From positions 29,705 to 93,704 of the forward strand of contig NZ_JAKTTI010000012.1 of assembly GCF_022427965.1 (NCBI RefSeq): a stretch of DNA of 64,000 nt. The letters run 5' to 3'. Positions within the stretch are counted from its first letter, which is position 1. Each line of letters starts with the position of its first letter. The notes under the pieces are model-generated. The model ran no database searches. It saw only the letters and a list, made by a program, of their open reading frames with translations, and was not told where the DNA came from. A program made the translations under genes and the position numbers. Origin of the DNA: Fredinandcohnia quinoae (GTDB lineage: Bacteria; Bacillota; Bacilli; Bacillales; Bacillaceae_L). Below, piece by piece: positions 16,701 through 26,745 of the stretch.

Positions 16701-18185
16701 CTATTCATCAATATCCCTTTTTGCAGTCGCATTCTTTTCACTGAAACGCTCTGTATTGTTCGTGCGTAAAAATACAGGCCGTTTTGAAAGTCTTGAAAAA
16801 GGCAATCTAACAAACGCATCCTTTAAATCTCTAAGCCGAGGTGGATAAATGGGCTCCAAGTACGGGCGCCCCAACGATGTTAACCGGATTAGATGGGTTA
16901 ACATCAAACAAAAGCAAAATACAATTCCTAGTAGACCCCATAATTGGGCAAACAATAGAAAGGGAAAGCGAATCAAACGAATTGTGTTACCCATTATATA
17001 TACAGGTGTTGTAAAAGACGCGAGTGCAGCTAAGGCGACAATTATGAGTAACACATTACTTGTTAATCCCGCTTCAACTGATGCAGTTCCAATTACAATC
17101 CCACCCACGATACCAATTGTTTGACCAACCTTCGTTGGTAGTCTTGCTCCAGCCTCGCGTAAAAGCTCGATAGTCAGTTCTAAAAACAACGCTTCTAAAA
17201 TCGGTGGTAATGGCACCTCACGTCTGGATGTAACTAATGTTGCCAACAAATCCCTAGGAATTAATTCGTGATGATATGTCAGTACGGCCACATAAAGGGG
17301 CGTTACTAGGATTGAAAATATAACTGCAAATAATCTGAGTAACCGCACAAAAGAAGCAATATACCAGTTAAAAAAGTAATCATCAAATGATGAAAAGAAT
17401 TCCACTAGGGTTGTTGGACTAATGAACGCTTGTGGTGAGCCACTTGATAACATCACTACTTTTCCCTCAACGAGTACAGAAACGGCGCGGTCGGGTCGTT
17501 CCGTTTGTAACGATAAAGGGAAAGGAGAATTTACATTATCATCAATCATTTGAGCAATAAATGAGCTATCAATAATTTGATCGTATTCAACATCGTCAAT
17601 TCTTTGCAGAATGGTTTGAACATTTGCCTTATCTACAATTCCATCCATATACAAAACAGCTACTTTGGTATTTGTGACTTTTCCGACGGTTAATATTTTC
17701 ACTTTAAGATTAGATGTTGGTAATCTTTTTCTAATCAGATTTATGTTTGTATCTAAAGATTCTACAAATGCCTCCTTTGGACCAATTACACTAAATTCAA
17801 GCTCGGGTGCTGGAATACTTCGGGTCTCTTTATTATCTAAAGGAATCAGTGCACATTTCATATCACTTTTATGATACTGAACCATGACATGACCATCATT
17901 AATTCTATCTTCGATTTCATCCAACTTATCAGTGATGATAATGTTATCGATTGGTATAATAGCTTTTAATTCATTAATTGAATTCACTCGAAAGTTAAGT
18001 AAGTATGGCAATAAATATTTATGTAGGTTGTCCGCCTTTACCATTGTCCTTTGATAGCACAACCAAAATGGACGTTGTGCTTCAGCATTAAGTACACATT
18101 TAAAATCCGCGGATTTTTTAAAAATGTTATTTATTTCTTCTACTAATTTTGGCTTGTCAGCCTCTTTTTTGAACCAATTTCCCAT
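16701..18185 (-). CDS. GerA family spore germination protein (GerAA-type)
   Basis: 494 residues. A soluble N-terminal half (about 1-270) with TMVKADNLHKYLLPYLL and RTMVK-like features typical of GerAA leads into 4-6 membrane segments between about 275 and 440, including PLYVAVLTYHHELIPRDLLA and EVPLPPILEALFLELTIELL. A charged tail follows. GerAA subunits oligomerise to form the channel of nutrient receptors in the inner spore membrane. GGGGATTC lies before the ATG. It is the first gene of the gerA-type operon on the minus strand. Confidence 0.93.
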   Translation of the reverse strand: MGNWFKKEADKPKLVEEINNIFKKSADFKCVLNAEAQRPFWLCYQRTMVKADNLHKYLLPYLLNFRVNSINELKAIIPIDNIIITDKLDEIEDRINDGHVMVQYHKSDMKCALIPLDNKETRSIPAPELEFSVIGPKEAFVESLDTNINLIRKRLPTSNLKVKILTVGKVTNTKVAVLYMDGIVDKANVQTILQRIDDVEYDQIIDSSFIAQMIDDNVNSPFPLSLQTERPDRAVSVLVEGKVVMLSSGSPQAFISPTTLVEFFSSFDDYFFNWYIASFVRLLRLFAVIFSILVTPLYVAVLTYHHELIPRDLLATLVTSRREVPLPPILEALFLELTIELLREAGARLPTKVGQTIGIVGGIVIGTASVEAGLTSNVLLIIVALAALASFTTPVYIMGNTIRLIRFPFLLFAQLWGLLGIVFCFCLMLTHLIRLTSLGRPYLEPIYPPRLRDLKDAFVRLPFSRLSKRPVFLRTNNTERFSEKNATAKRDIDE

Positions 18186-18390
18186 ACGAATCCCCTTTAA
18201 ATGAGGTAGTTTTTTTGCATGATGTTTCCTTATTAATTATTCCTTGAAATGTATGGGATTTATGCATTTAATTTCTTTTCTAATTTTTTGGAACATGTAA
18301 TTTTTGGAACATCTTCAAATGGTCTTTTAAGCATGAAACTTATTCTTTGGCAAAATACTAGAGGTAAATAAGTATTTTGAGGTGAAAAAG

Positions 18391-19734
18391 ATGCGTAAAA
18401 AAATGGGGTTTGCGATAACACTAGTAGTAGCAGTAGGTCTGGCCATTTTTATTTCATTTTTATCGGTCGATAATCAAAGGGAGGACGGTCCTAAAATAAC
18501 TTCAAACCCTGCTCCAATAACAAATAATCAAACACGACAACGTCCACATGTGATGAACGTAGATGCTCTGAAATCATATCAAAAGGTCCAGAATCATTTA
18601 AATAATCATCCTAAAGTAACCGTTATTGATCATAATGGGAAGGATAAAAGTCATTATCATGATGGTCAAGTTGTTGTAAATTTTAAAAAGAAGCTTCCAA
18701 AAACCGAAATTGACCGTATGCTTAAAGAAATTAATGGAAAGCTTCTTCAACAGAATGATAGTTCATACATTTTCTCATCTTATAAATTAGCAATTCCAGA
18801 GTTAATAAAGTATTTTGATTCAATGGAAAATGTTGAATTTACTGAACCTAATTATATTTTAATAAAAAACGCACAACCAAATGACCTTCTGTACAACGAC
18901 TATCAGTGGAACCTCCGCATGATTGAAACTGAAAATGGCTGGGGTTTTTCTAGGGGTGCTGATAATGTTGTAATTGCTGTGATTGATACTGGGGTTGATT
19001 TAGATCATCCTGATTTAGCAGGTAGAATTACCAATGGTTATAACTTAGTCAAAGAAAATCAAACACCTGATGATGACAATGGTCACGGGACACATGTTGC
19101 TGGCATTATTGCTTCTAAAACGAATAATCATGAAGGGATTGCAGGTATAACTTGGTTTAATCCAATCATGCCAATAAAAGCTATGGGTCCCGATGGATAT
19201 GGTTCATCATTTGATATCGCAAGAGGAATTATTTGGGCAACTGATAATGGGGCTGATGTGATTAATATGAGCCTTGGCAATTATCAAAAATCTAAGATGC
19301 TGAAGCATGCAGTTGATTATGCATATCAGCGTGATGTCATCATGGTTGCTGCTTCAGGCAACGATAATTCTAGTCAGCCAAGTTATCCAGCGGCATTTCC
19401 ACAAGTTCTATCTGTTGCCGCTGTCGATGATAATGGTGATCGCGCAGAATTTTCAAATTATGGAAATTATATTGATGTATCCGCACCCGGCGTTGATATT
19501 CCAAGCACTTATATCGATCATCAATATGCAGCACTCTCTGGTACGTCTATGGCGGCACCTCATGTAACAGCACTCGCTGCACTAATACGTTCAAGAAACC
19601 CTTCTCTCTCCAATAAAGAAGTAATTAAAATCATCAAGCAAACAAGTATCGACCTTGGGAAAGCCGGCAAAGACAACCTATTTGGCGAAGGCCTAATCGA
19701 TATCGTTAGCGCACTTGAACGCGCAAACAAATAG
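18391..19734 (+). CDS. Secreted subtilisin-like serine protease (S8) with I9-type propeptide
   Basis: About 447 residues. A signal-like hydrophobic segment (GFAITLVVAVGLAIFISFLS) is followed by an inhibitor I9-like prodomain (about 85-165) and the S8 catalytic domain. The triad, numbered from the ATG, is D199 (VIDTG), H232 (GHGTHVAG) and S386 (GTSMAAP), with oxyanion Asn in AASGND. I chose ATG 18391, with GAGGTG 6 bases before it; GTG 18382 overlaps that site. The end of the propeptide region is near residue 165, so a mature enzyme of about 280 residues is expected. The signal may be uncleaved, giving a surface-anchored protease. Confidence 0.9.
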   Translation: MRKKMGFAITLVVAVGLAIFISFLSVDNQREDGPKITSNPAPITNNQTRQRPHVMNVDALKSYQKVQNHLNNHPKVTVIDHNGKDKSHYHDGQVVVNFKKKLPKTEIDRMLKEINGKLLQQNDSSYIFSSYKLAIPELIKYFDSMENVEFTEPNYILIKNAQPNDLLYNDYQWNLRMIETENGWGFSRGADNVVIAVIDTGVDLDHPDLAGRITNGYNLVKENQTPDDDNGHGTHVAGIIASKTNNHEGIAGITWFNPIMPIKAMGPDGYGSSFDIARGIIWATDNGADVINMSLGNYQKSKMLKHAVDYAYQRDVIMVAASGNDNSSQPSYPAAFPQVLSVAAVDDNGDRAEFSNYGNYIDVSAPGVDIPSTYIDHQYAALSGTSMAAPHVTALAALIRSRNPSLSNKEVIKIIKQTSIDLGKAGKDNLFGEGLIDIVSALERANK

Positions 19735-19782
19735 CAATTTATTAATGATACCTAACAACTCTATGGAGATAATGTTTTCGGT

Positions 19783-19810
19783 AAGGTGGGGCTAGACCCT
19801 ACCTTTTTGT
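19783..19810 (+). terminator. Intrinsic terminator after the S8 protease
   Basis: Arms AAGGTGGGG (19783-19791) and CCCTACCTT (19797-19805) pair over 9 bp with one G-U. A CTAGA loop and a T-run follow. Confidence 0.8.
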
Positions 19811-19883
19811 TTTTTTATTCATATTATGTAGGGCTATGGTAAGAATAAGCAATGGCAGTAATATTGGATTTGGAGGCAGAAAA

Positions 19884-21572
19884 TTGTTTCGTAGTTACAG
19901 ATTAGATAAAAGGGAAAGTCAACTTTTCTTTTTATCTGTAATCATTATTCTTATTTTCGTTTCACCTTATTTTATTTTAGGAGAAGATGCTCATTTACGA
20001 GTGCATGATAATTTAGATTCAAATATTGCATGGTATAAAGTTTTATCAGAGAGTGATCAGCTGTTGGGAGGAATTGATTCAACGATTCCACAAATCATCA
20101 ATGGTCAACTTGATCGAGGAGCCTTTGGTACTGAGTTAAGTGGTATTGTCTGGCTACATGTTCTTTTTTCACCGATGATTGCCTATGGCTTAAGCCAACT
20201 AGTCACGAGATTGTTTGCGTTTCTTGGAATGTACTTATTACTTAGGAACCATTTTATCACTAGCGTCGAGTATTCATGGATTCGGATAGGTACTTCGTTA
20301 GCTTTTGCTCTCACACCCTTTTGGCCTTCTGGAATGCTCAGTACGCTAGGGATGCCTCTTGCTTTATGGGCCCTTTTAAACATTCGCGCTGGCCGAAGAT
20401 CTTGGACCAATTGGGTTACCTTAACATTACTTCCTTTCTACTCAAGCTTCGTACTCGGTTTCTTCTTTTTTATCAGTGCAATAGGGATCTTTTGGTTAGC
20501 AGATATTGTGAGAGGAAAAGGGTTGAATTTACGTTTTTTATTAGCCATTATCTATTTTAGTTTAGTATTTGTATTCGTTGAATATCGACTTTTCTATTCA
20601 TTTTTCTTTATAAACGAGCCCAACAGTCGAGATGAGTATTTTCATGCAAGGCTTTCTTTACTTCGAACATTACGATTAGCACTAAAAAACTATGTTTTAG
20701 GTCATACACATGTGATGACGGTACATAGTTTGATCATTTTACCTGTTAGTATTTATGCTTTGTTTATTGTTTTCTTGAAAAGGATTTGGAAACAAGAAAA
20801 GGTTTTTCTCTATTTACATGTATTGAATGCTCTTTTATCAATTTGGTATGCTTTTTGGTTTTATAAAGGCTGGGTCCCTATAACTGAGCGTTTTCACTTC
20901 CTTAATACTTTTAATTTTGCGAGGTATCACTTTCTACGACCAATGGTCATCTATGTTTTATTTGCACTTTCTTTGAAGATCATCTGGATGAAAAATAAAA
21001 GTATGAAACAATGGTGTATGGTTTTTATGATTGCCCAGTTAGTTGTAGTTAGTGGTTTTAATGAAGAAATTAGATATAAAAATAAACCATCATTTAAGGA
21101 ATTTTATGCTGAGACGCAGTTCACTCAGATAAAAAAACACATTGACCAACCCCTTGATACTTTCCGAATCGCAAGTATTGGTATTCATCCAGCAATTGCA
21201 CAATTCAATGGCTTTTACACTCTCGATACGTACAATAACTTTTATCCACTTCCTTATAAACATCAATTTAGAGAAATTATCGCAGCTGAATTAGATAAAA
21301 ATAAACAGCTCAAGCAATATTTTGATGAGTGGGGTGGGAGATGCTATATCTTTTTGGACGAGCTTGGCAAAAATTATATGTTTACAAAGACTTCGAAAAA
21401 AGAAATTAAGAAAATGGATCTTAATATAGAGCCATTTATGGAGATGGGTGGCCGCTATCTTTTTTCTGCCCTCCCGATAAAAAATGCACAGGAGAATGGA
21501 CTGCATCTAGAAAAGATATTTGATTCAAATGAATCAGCGTGGAGGATTTACCTTTATAAGGTCCAAGGATAG
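19884..21572 (+). CDS. ykoS: Multi-pass membrane protein, DUF6044/YkoS-like
   Basis: About 562 residues with 10-11 hydrophobic segments, then a soluble C-terminal part of about 170 residues containing FNGFYTLDTYNNFYPLPYKH. The arrangement and pairing with a GT2 gene match B. subtilis ykoS-ykoT. Such proteins look like GT-C-type or flippase partners that use a polyprenyl-linked sugar, but this is inference. I prefer the TTG at 19884, with GGAGG 7 bases upstream; the reading from ATG 19836 adds 16 residues and runs through that site without its own. It is cotranscribed with the glycosyltransferase gene. Confidence 0.72.
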   Translation: MFRSYRLDKRESQLFFLSVIIILIFVSPYFILGEDAHLRVHDNLDSNIAWYKVLSESDQLLGGIDSTIPQIINGQLDRGAFGTELSGIVWLHVLFSPMIAYGLSQLVTRLFAFLGMYLLLRNHFITSVEYSWIRIGTSLAFALTPFWPSGMLSTLGMPLALWALLNIRAGRRSWTNWVTLTLLPFYSSFVLGFFFFISAIGIFWLADIVRGKGLNLRFLLAIIYFSLVFVFVEYRLFYSFFFINEPNSRDEYFHARLSLLRTLRLALKNYVLGHTHVMTVHSLIILPVSIYALFIVFLKRIWKQEKVFLYLHVLNALLSIWYAFWFYKGWVPITERFHFLNTFNFARYHFLRPMVIYVLFALSLKIIWMKNKSMKQWCMVFMIAQLVVVSGFNEEIRYKNKPSFKEFYAETQFTQIKKHIDQPLDTFRIASIGIHPAIAQFNGFYTLDTYNNFYPLPYKHQFREIIAAELDKNKQLKQYFDEWGGRCYIFLDELGKNYMFTKTSKKEIKKMDLNIEPFMEMGGRYLFSALPIKNAQENGLHLEKIFDSNESAWRIYLYKVQG

Positions 21573-21601
21573 TGGGAACACGACATAAGGAGGATGACAT
21601 C

Positions 21602-22618
21602 ATGTTTTCACCCATTTTAACAATTGTTATTCCTTGTTACAACGAAGAAGAGGTTTTATCAGAAACGATGAAGCAACTCTGTAATCTTTTAGATCAACTC
21701 ATATTTGAAGGGGCCGTTTCAGAAAAAAGTAAACTACTATTTGTTGATGATGGGAGTAGAGATCGTACTTGGACCATTATTTATAAACATGGCTTAACTG
21801 ATTTACGAGTTAAGGGGCTTAAGCTTTCACGTAATGTTGGTCACCAAAATGCTTTACTTGCAGGAATGTTTGCAGCAAAAAATCAATCAGATTGCATTGT
21901 TTCGATTGATGCAGATTTACAGGATGATACTGAGGTGATACGAAAGTTCTTGGATGAATTTCGTGGCGGATATGAAATTGTTTACGGTGTTAGAAAGGAA
22001 CGAAAAACAGATACCTTTTTTAAAAAGCACACAGCACAAGGTTTTTATAAAATCATGAAAATGATGGGAGTTACGATCATCTATAATCATGCGGATTTCC
22101 GATTAATGGGCAGAAGAGCTGTTGAAGCACTTGAACACTTCGATGAGAGCAATTTATTTTTAAGAGGAGTAGTCCCGCTCATTGGATTTAAGTCAACGTC
22201 AATATATTATGATCGAAAAGAGCGTCTTGCTGGTGAAACAAAATATCCATTGGGGAAAATGCTGTCATTTGCTCTTGAAGGTGTTACCTCATTTAGTGTA
22301 ACTCCAATTCGCTTCATTTCATTAATTGGTTTCGTTTCCTTTTTCATTAGTTTACTTTTTGGAGGATATTTTTTGTTATTAAAATTCACAGGACAGACTG
22401 AAACTGGCTGGACATCACTAATTACCTCGATCTGGTTAATCGGTGGCCTGCAATTAATTGCGATTGGATTTATAGGCGAATATGTTGGTAAAATATACAA
22501 GGAAACAAAAAGACGACCAAAATACATCATCGACATTGATACATACAATCTTGCAAGTGATAAGCAGGTAGGTACCATTATTGAAAATGTAGATTATATG
22601 GATAGATTGGGTGATTAG
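21602..22618 (+). CDS. ykoT: Family 2 glycosyltransferase, polyprenyl-phosphate type (YkoT-like)
   Basis: 338 residues. The N-terminal GT2 catalytic domain has IPCYNEEEVL, LFVDDGSRDRTW and the DxD-type SIDADLQDD; NHADFRLMGRRAVE is the acceptor-side motif of DPM1/GtrB-like enzymes. Two C-terminal membrane segments (about 230-300) end in the GEYVGKIYKETKRRPKY signature of undecaprenyl-phosphate glucosyl/hexosyltransferases. ATG 21602 follows AAGGAGG; an upstream GTG at 21572 includes that site. It likely makes undecaprenyl-P-sugar on the cytoplasmic side for the YkoS-like protein. Confidence 0.88.
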   Translation: MFSPILTIVIPCYNEEEVLSETMKQLCNLLDQLIFEGAVSEKSKLLFVDDGSRDRTWTIIYKHGLTDLRVKGLKLSRNVGHQNALLAGMFAAKNQSDCIVSIDADLQDDTEVIRKFLDEFRGGYEIVYGVRKERKTDTFFKKHTAQGFYKIMKMMGVTIIYNHADFRLMGRRAVEALEHFDESNLFLRGVVPLIGFKSTSIYYDRKERLAGETKYPLGKMLSFALEGVTSFSVTPIRFISLIGFVSFFISLLFGGYFLLLKFTGQTETGWTSLITSIWLIGGLQLIAIGFIGEYVGKIYKETKRRPKYIIDIDTYNLASDKQVGTIIENVDYMDRLGD

Positions 22619-22622
22619 TTTA

Positions 22623-22666
22623 CAAAAAGCACTTGGGGAATTTTCTTACATCCCAAGTGCTTTTTG
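22623..22666. terminator. Bidirectional terminator between ykoT-like and carboxypeptidase genes
   Basis: Arms CAAAAAGCACTTGGG (22623-22637) and CCCAAGTGCTTTTTG (22652-22666) form a perfect 15-bp stem between two converging genes. Confidence 0.88.
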
Positions 22667-22667
22667 T

Positions 22668-23858
22668 TTAATCAAATCTCGAAATTGTGTTTTTTATCCC
22701 TTTTATTTTTTTTCGAAAAAGAAAGGCTATAATAATCAAAATGAAAGGGATTAACAGTAAAAGTAGTTTAAAATTCGAACTTGAATTTTTCTGTACGGAT
22801 GGTTTTTCTTGAATCGGTTCAGTTTTACTCTGCTCTTTTGGTTTTGATTCTTTTAGCTTTATATTCTTAATAAATCTCCCATCTTCACCTTGAATCACCA
22901 AAAATCCATCATGATTTACTTCAAGCCGAACAGATTCATTTTTTTTACGAATATATTTTACTGGTTCTTTTAATAAATACTTGGAATCCTCTTTATTACT
23001 AAATGTCTGTGGTGCCGTGACCTCAGTGATTTCAAAATTAGTAAACCCATAATCCAGAAGCTCAACTGTGTCATCATAAACCTGATCCTTATCTGCTTTT
23101 AAAACTACTGCAATTAATGTTAATGCTCCTCTTTCAGCTGCAGTAGACAATGTATGACGCGATTGTTCAACATAGCCATTTTTTCCGCCAATAATCCCTT
23201 CATACGGTATTTCTCGAAGTAATAAATGATGATTATACAGGGTTGTTTTCCAGCTTACCCCATTCCATTCTAATTCCTTCGTACCAAATATTTCAGTAAA
23301 CACACTATTTTTCAAAGCATATTGTGTAATTAAGGCGAGGTCATGCGCAGTACTAAAGTGATTTTCTGAAAAAAGTCCATGAGGATTTTCAAAATGTGTA
23401 TTCTCCACACCGATCACTTCTTCAAGATATTGATTCAATTTATCAGAAAAATCCTCTACACTTCCTTCTAAGTGTTCCGCTATTGCTACTCCCGCATCAT
23501 TCCCAGAGTTAATTAGCAATCCTTGTATCAACTTCTTAAGAGGTACTTGCTCCCCCTCTTCCAAATAGACTCGAGTTCCGTCTACCTCACGGGCCTTCTT
23601 ACTAACTGTAACAATATCGTCTAAATTACCCTTTTCAATTGCATAAATGGCGGTTGCTATTTTTGTTAAACTTGCCGGATACATCTTCGCATTACTATTT
23701 TTCTCAAATAGTATTGAACCTGTACTTGCCTCAAATACTATAGCCGCCTCACTGTGAACTGATGGTTCAGTACCTATTTCTTCAGCATAAGACTTAATAG
23801 GAGTAAGAGAAGCTAATAGAACGATTACTACTACAAATATATTCATTACGAATTTCAT
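22668..23858 (-). CDS. D-alanyl-D-alanine carboxypeptidase (S11, DacF-like)
   Basis: 396 residues: a signal peptide (about 1-25), an S11 penicillin-binding catalytic domain, a beta-rich C-terminal domain and a C-terminal membrane anchor (LLLLLIPFILIIIAFLFRKK). The active-site motifs are S63-L-T-K66, S118-G-N120 and K226-N-G228. The last is normally KTG, and KNG occurs in some DacF-like relatives. It acts outside the membrane, trimming peptidoglycan pentapeptides. A low-complexity Lys/Glu/Pro stretch precedes the anchor. Transcription is monocistronic, convergent with the glycosyltransferase operon. Confidence 0.88.
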   Translation of the reverse strand: MKFVMNIFVVVIVLLASLTPIKSYAEEIGTEPSVHSEAAIVFEASTGSILFEKNSNAKMYPASLTKIATAIYAIEKGNLDDIVTVSKKAREVDGTRVYLEEGEQVPLKKLIQGLLINSGNDAGVAIAEHLEGSVEDFSDKLNQYLEEVIGVENTHFENPHGLFSENHFSTAHDLALITQYALKNSVFTEIFGTKELEWNGVSWKTTLYNHHLLLREIPYEGIIGGKNGYVEQSRHTLSTAAERGALTLIAVVLKADKDQVYDDTVELLDYGFTNFEITEVTAPQTFSNKEDSKYLLKEPVKYIRKKNESVRLEVNHDGFLVIQGEDGRFIKNIKLKESKPKEQSKTEPIQEKPSVQKNSSSNFKLLLLLIPFILIIIAFLFRKKIKGIKNTISRFD

Positions 23859-24137
23859 TCATCTTCTCCCTATTATTTATCTATTGAAATCAAACACCAC
23901 TGTTAAAATTATATTGCAACAATAAATCAATGTAAACGTCACATTTTTCCGTACATGCTCCTATTCTCTTATTCATATTGGTGTTGGTGCAAAATTTTTC
24001 GATTTTATTTGAAGGATATTAAAAGTTTGTGGAGAAATATATACTTTGAAAGACTCCCTCATCATCTTCCCATTTTCCCCTGTTTCTTCTTTTTCTTCCT
24101 TTTGATTTCAAAAAAAACATCAGAAAGTAGTGATAAT

Positions 24138-25670
24138 ATGGCTTCAACTGTATTTAGTTTTGCCACATCCGGAATTGATGGGCAAACTATTGAAATTGAA
24201 ACTGAAATGTTACCGGGCATCCCTTCTGTATCCATCGTTGGGCTTGGAGATAAAGCAATCAAAGAAGCCCGTGAGAGACTAGAAGCTGCTATTTCTCATA
24301 CTAAATTTTATTTTCCCCAACAAAAAATTGTCTTCAATTTGGCTCCATCTGACATGCGTAAGACAGGAACACATCTCGATCTTGGGATGGCAATTGGACT
24401 ATTACTTCGCTCAAATCAAATTTTCACGGGGAATTTGAATAAGACTGGCTTCATTGGCGAACTTTCATTAAATGCATATATCCGACCTGTCTCTGGTGTT
24501 TTACCAATGGCACTAAAGGCAAAAGAAGCTGGAATAACAAAACTTTTAGTTGCACCTGAAAATGTTGGAGAAGCAAAATTAGTAAAGGGGATCGATATCC
24601 ATGGTTGCCAAACCCTCAAGGATGCTATCAATATACTAGAAGGGAAAGACTCTTCCCAACCAAATTTCCCTCCAGTGACCTCTTCCCTCTCTTCACAAAC
24701 CAGTCTCCTGGATTTCCTAGATGTAAAAGGACAAAATCATCTCATTGAATCTATTTCGATTGCAGCAGCTGGTGGTCATAACCTCCTAATGATTGGTCCA
24801 CCTGGCTGTGGAAAATCGATGATTGCAAAACGTATTCCTACAATCCTCCCAAAAATGTCTGAACAAGAATCGCTTGAAGTAATGAAAATATATAGTGTAG
24901 CTAACCTTTTAAAAGATAAAGGACATTACATGACCGAAAGACCATTTCGATCCCCTCACCATAATGCTTCTTCCAATTCATTAATTGGTGGTGGGCCATA
25001 TGCAATGCCTGGTGAAATTTCACTCTCCCATAATGGAGTATTATTTTTAGATGAAATTGCAGAATTCAGTAGAAAAACGTTAGATTCCATGAGGCAGCCA
25101 TTAGAGGATAAAAAAATTACGATAACAAGGGTGTGGGGTTCTAATACTTATCCTGCAAATTTTATGCTTGTTGGGGCAATGAACCCTTGTCCATGTGGAT
25201 ATTTTGGTCAAGAAAAATGTAGATGTACATCATATGAAGTATTAAAGTATCGGAATCGTCTATCAGGACCAGTTATTGATCGAATGGATATTCAAAAATA
25301 CGTAGGGGTTGTGGACTATTTTGATGAACACCAACATTCAAAAAGCTCAAATGACCTACGTGAAACAATAGAGCAGGCTAGAAAAATCCAGCAAACACGT
25401 TATATGAATATACCTACTATCAATTCCAACTCACAGTTACCTCCAACATTAATTAATCAGTTTTGTGCAATTGATCAGGAAACAACGAGACTACTTCAAA
25501 AAGCGTACGATCATTTTCAATATAGTGCGAGAACAGTTCACAAGTATATTAAAATTGCACGTACCATCGCAGATTTAGATGGCGAACAAAACATTCGTAT
25601 TCATCATATGAGGAAAAGTTTATTAAGTCGTGATTTAGAAAAAGAACATTATTCATTAATAGAGGTGTGA
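24138..25670 (+). CDS. yifB: YifB/ComM family Mg-chelatase-like AAA+ ATPase
   Basis: 510 residues from ATG 24138, the usual length of the family. The upstream in-frame extension to 23955 is hydrophobic, pyrimidine-rich and not credible. The N-terminal Lon-like fold (PGIPSVSIVGLGDKAIKEAR) is followed by the AAA+ core with Walker A GPPGCGKS (about 220-227) and Walker B LFLDEIAEF, and then a zinc-ribbon-like CPCGYFGQEKCRC. ComM relatives are hexameric helicases that extend branch migration during natural transformation. The ribosome binding site is weak. It is followed 7 bases later by dprA, so the pair likely forms a competence/recombination operon. Confidence 0.9.
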   Translation: MASTVFSFATSGIDGQTIEIETEMLPGIPSVSIVGLGDKAIKEARERLEAAISHTKFYFPQQKIVFNLAPSDMRKTGTHLDLGMAIGLLLRSNQIFTGNLNKTGFIGELSLNAYIRPVSGVLPMALKAKEAGITKLLVAPENVGEAKLVKGIDIHGCQTLKDAINILEGKDSSQPNFPPVTSSLSSQTSLLDFLDVKGQNHLIESISIAAAGGHNLLMIGPPGCGKSMIAKRIPTILPKMSEQESLEVMKIYSVANLLKDKGHYMTERPFRSPHHNASSNSLIGGGPYAMPGEISLSHNGVLFLDEIAEFSRKTLDSMRQPLEDKKITITRVWGSNTYPANFMLVGAMNPCPCGYFGQEKCRCTSYEVLKYRNRLSGPVIDRMDIQKYVGVVDYFDEHQHSKSSNDLRETIEQARKIQQTRYMNIPTINSNSQLPPTLINQFCAIDQETTRLLQKAYDHFQYSARTVHKYIKIARTIADLDGEQNIRIHHMRKSLLSRDLEKEHYSLIEV

Positions 25671-25677
25671 AATAAGT

Positions 25678-26742
25678 ATGGATCTTGTATATTGGGTTTG
25701 GTTAAGCACCTGTAAGTACGTTGGACCCATCTCACAAAAACAATTAATTAACCATTTTCATTCACCTTATGCAGTGTTTGAGGCAAATGAAGCTGAATTA
25801 TTAGCCGTACCGGGTATCAATAAGCGAGCCGCTTCATCGATCCTCCGAAATCGTTCACTAGAAAATGCAGAACAAATTGTTAGTACCGCAATCAAAAAAA
25901 ATATAAATATTTTACATTACAATGACCCACTATACCTACCTTCATCCAGAGAATACCGTGAGTCTCCAATCGTTTTATATTACAAAGGAAAATTAAAAAG
26001 CTTTGATAAAGCAGTAGCTGTCGTAGGTTCAAGACGATGCTCCCCATATGGGAAAAAAGTAGCTGCAGAAATTGGAAAGAAACTAGCAGAATACGATATT
26101 CCAATCGTTAGTGGCTTTGCAAAAGGAATAGATAGTTATACACATGAAGCCTGTCTAAAAAAGAGGGGATATCCGATTGCTTTTTTAGCTAGTGGTGTAG
26201 ACATTTGTTATCCAAAGGAACAATTAATTCTTTATAAAAAAATAGTGGAAATGGGGGGAGTATTTTTATCTCAGTATCCCCCAGGTACACCCCCTACTCC
26301 GAAACTTTTTTTGCAACGCAATGCATTAATTAGTGCATGGTCTACAGAAGTCATTATTGTCGAAGCAGGAGAAAATAGTGGAGCATTATGGACGGCTGAT
26401 TTTGCTAAAAAACATGGAAAGACAATTTATGCTGTCCCAAATCAGATTGACCGTGCAGAAGGATATGGAACAAATCTTTTATTATCAGAAGGTGTAAAGC
26501 CATTATTAAATATAGACAACCTAAATGTTATTAAAGAAAGAACACATGATAAATCTCAATTCCTTGAAAATTCACATGAACATCAAAATAGTATTCTTAC
26601 CTATATTTCTGAATCACCGCATACACTTTCCTCCCTCTCACATTTAACTAAACTCAGTGAAGAAAATCTACTGGACAAGCTTTTTGAACTTGAATTAAAT
26701 GGTTCAATACTGATCCGCGGGAATGTAGTATCAAAACGATAA
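25678..26742 (+). CDS. dprA: DNA-processing protein DprA (Smf)
   Basis: 354 residues with three parts. An N-terminal helix-hairpin-helix/SAM-like segment (LLAVPGINKRAASSIL, about 41-56) precedes the extended Rossmann DprA core with VAVVGSRRCSPYGKK (about 115-129), SGFAKGIDSYTHEACL and GENSGALWTADFA. A C-terminal winged-helix domain (about 290-354) ends the protein. DprA loads RecA on incoming single-stranded DNA. The start follows AGGTGTGAAATAAGT, overlapping the yifB end. In most Bacilli dprA sits near topA; here it is coupled to yifB, so it may be a relocated gene or a paralogue. Confidence 0.92.
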   Translation: MDLVYWVWLSTCKYVGPISQKQLINHFHSPYAVFEANEAELLAVPGINKRAASSILRNRSLENAEQIVSTAIKKNINILHYNDPLYLPSSREYRESPIVLYYKGKLKSFDKAVAVVGSRRCSPYGKKVAAEIGKKLAEYDIPIVSGFAKGIDSYTHEACLKKRGYPIAFLASGVDICYPKEQLILYKKIVEMGGVFLSQYPPGTPPTPKLFLQRNALISAWSTEVIIVEAGENSGALWTADFAKKHGKTIYAVPNQIDRAEGYGTNLLLSEGVKPLLNIDNLNVIKERTHDKSQFLENSHEHQNSILTYISESPHTLSSLSHLTKLSEENLLDKLFELELNGSILIRGNVVSKR

Positions 26743-26745
26743 AGT

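Noticed and set aside
23955..24137. N-terminal extension of yifB
   Set aside because: Hydrophobic, pyrimidine-driven composition; ATG 24138 gives the standard 510-residue length and N-terminus.
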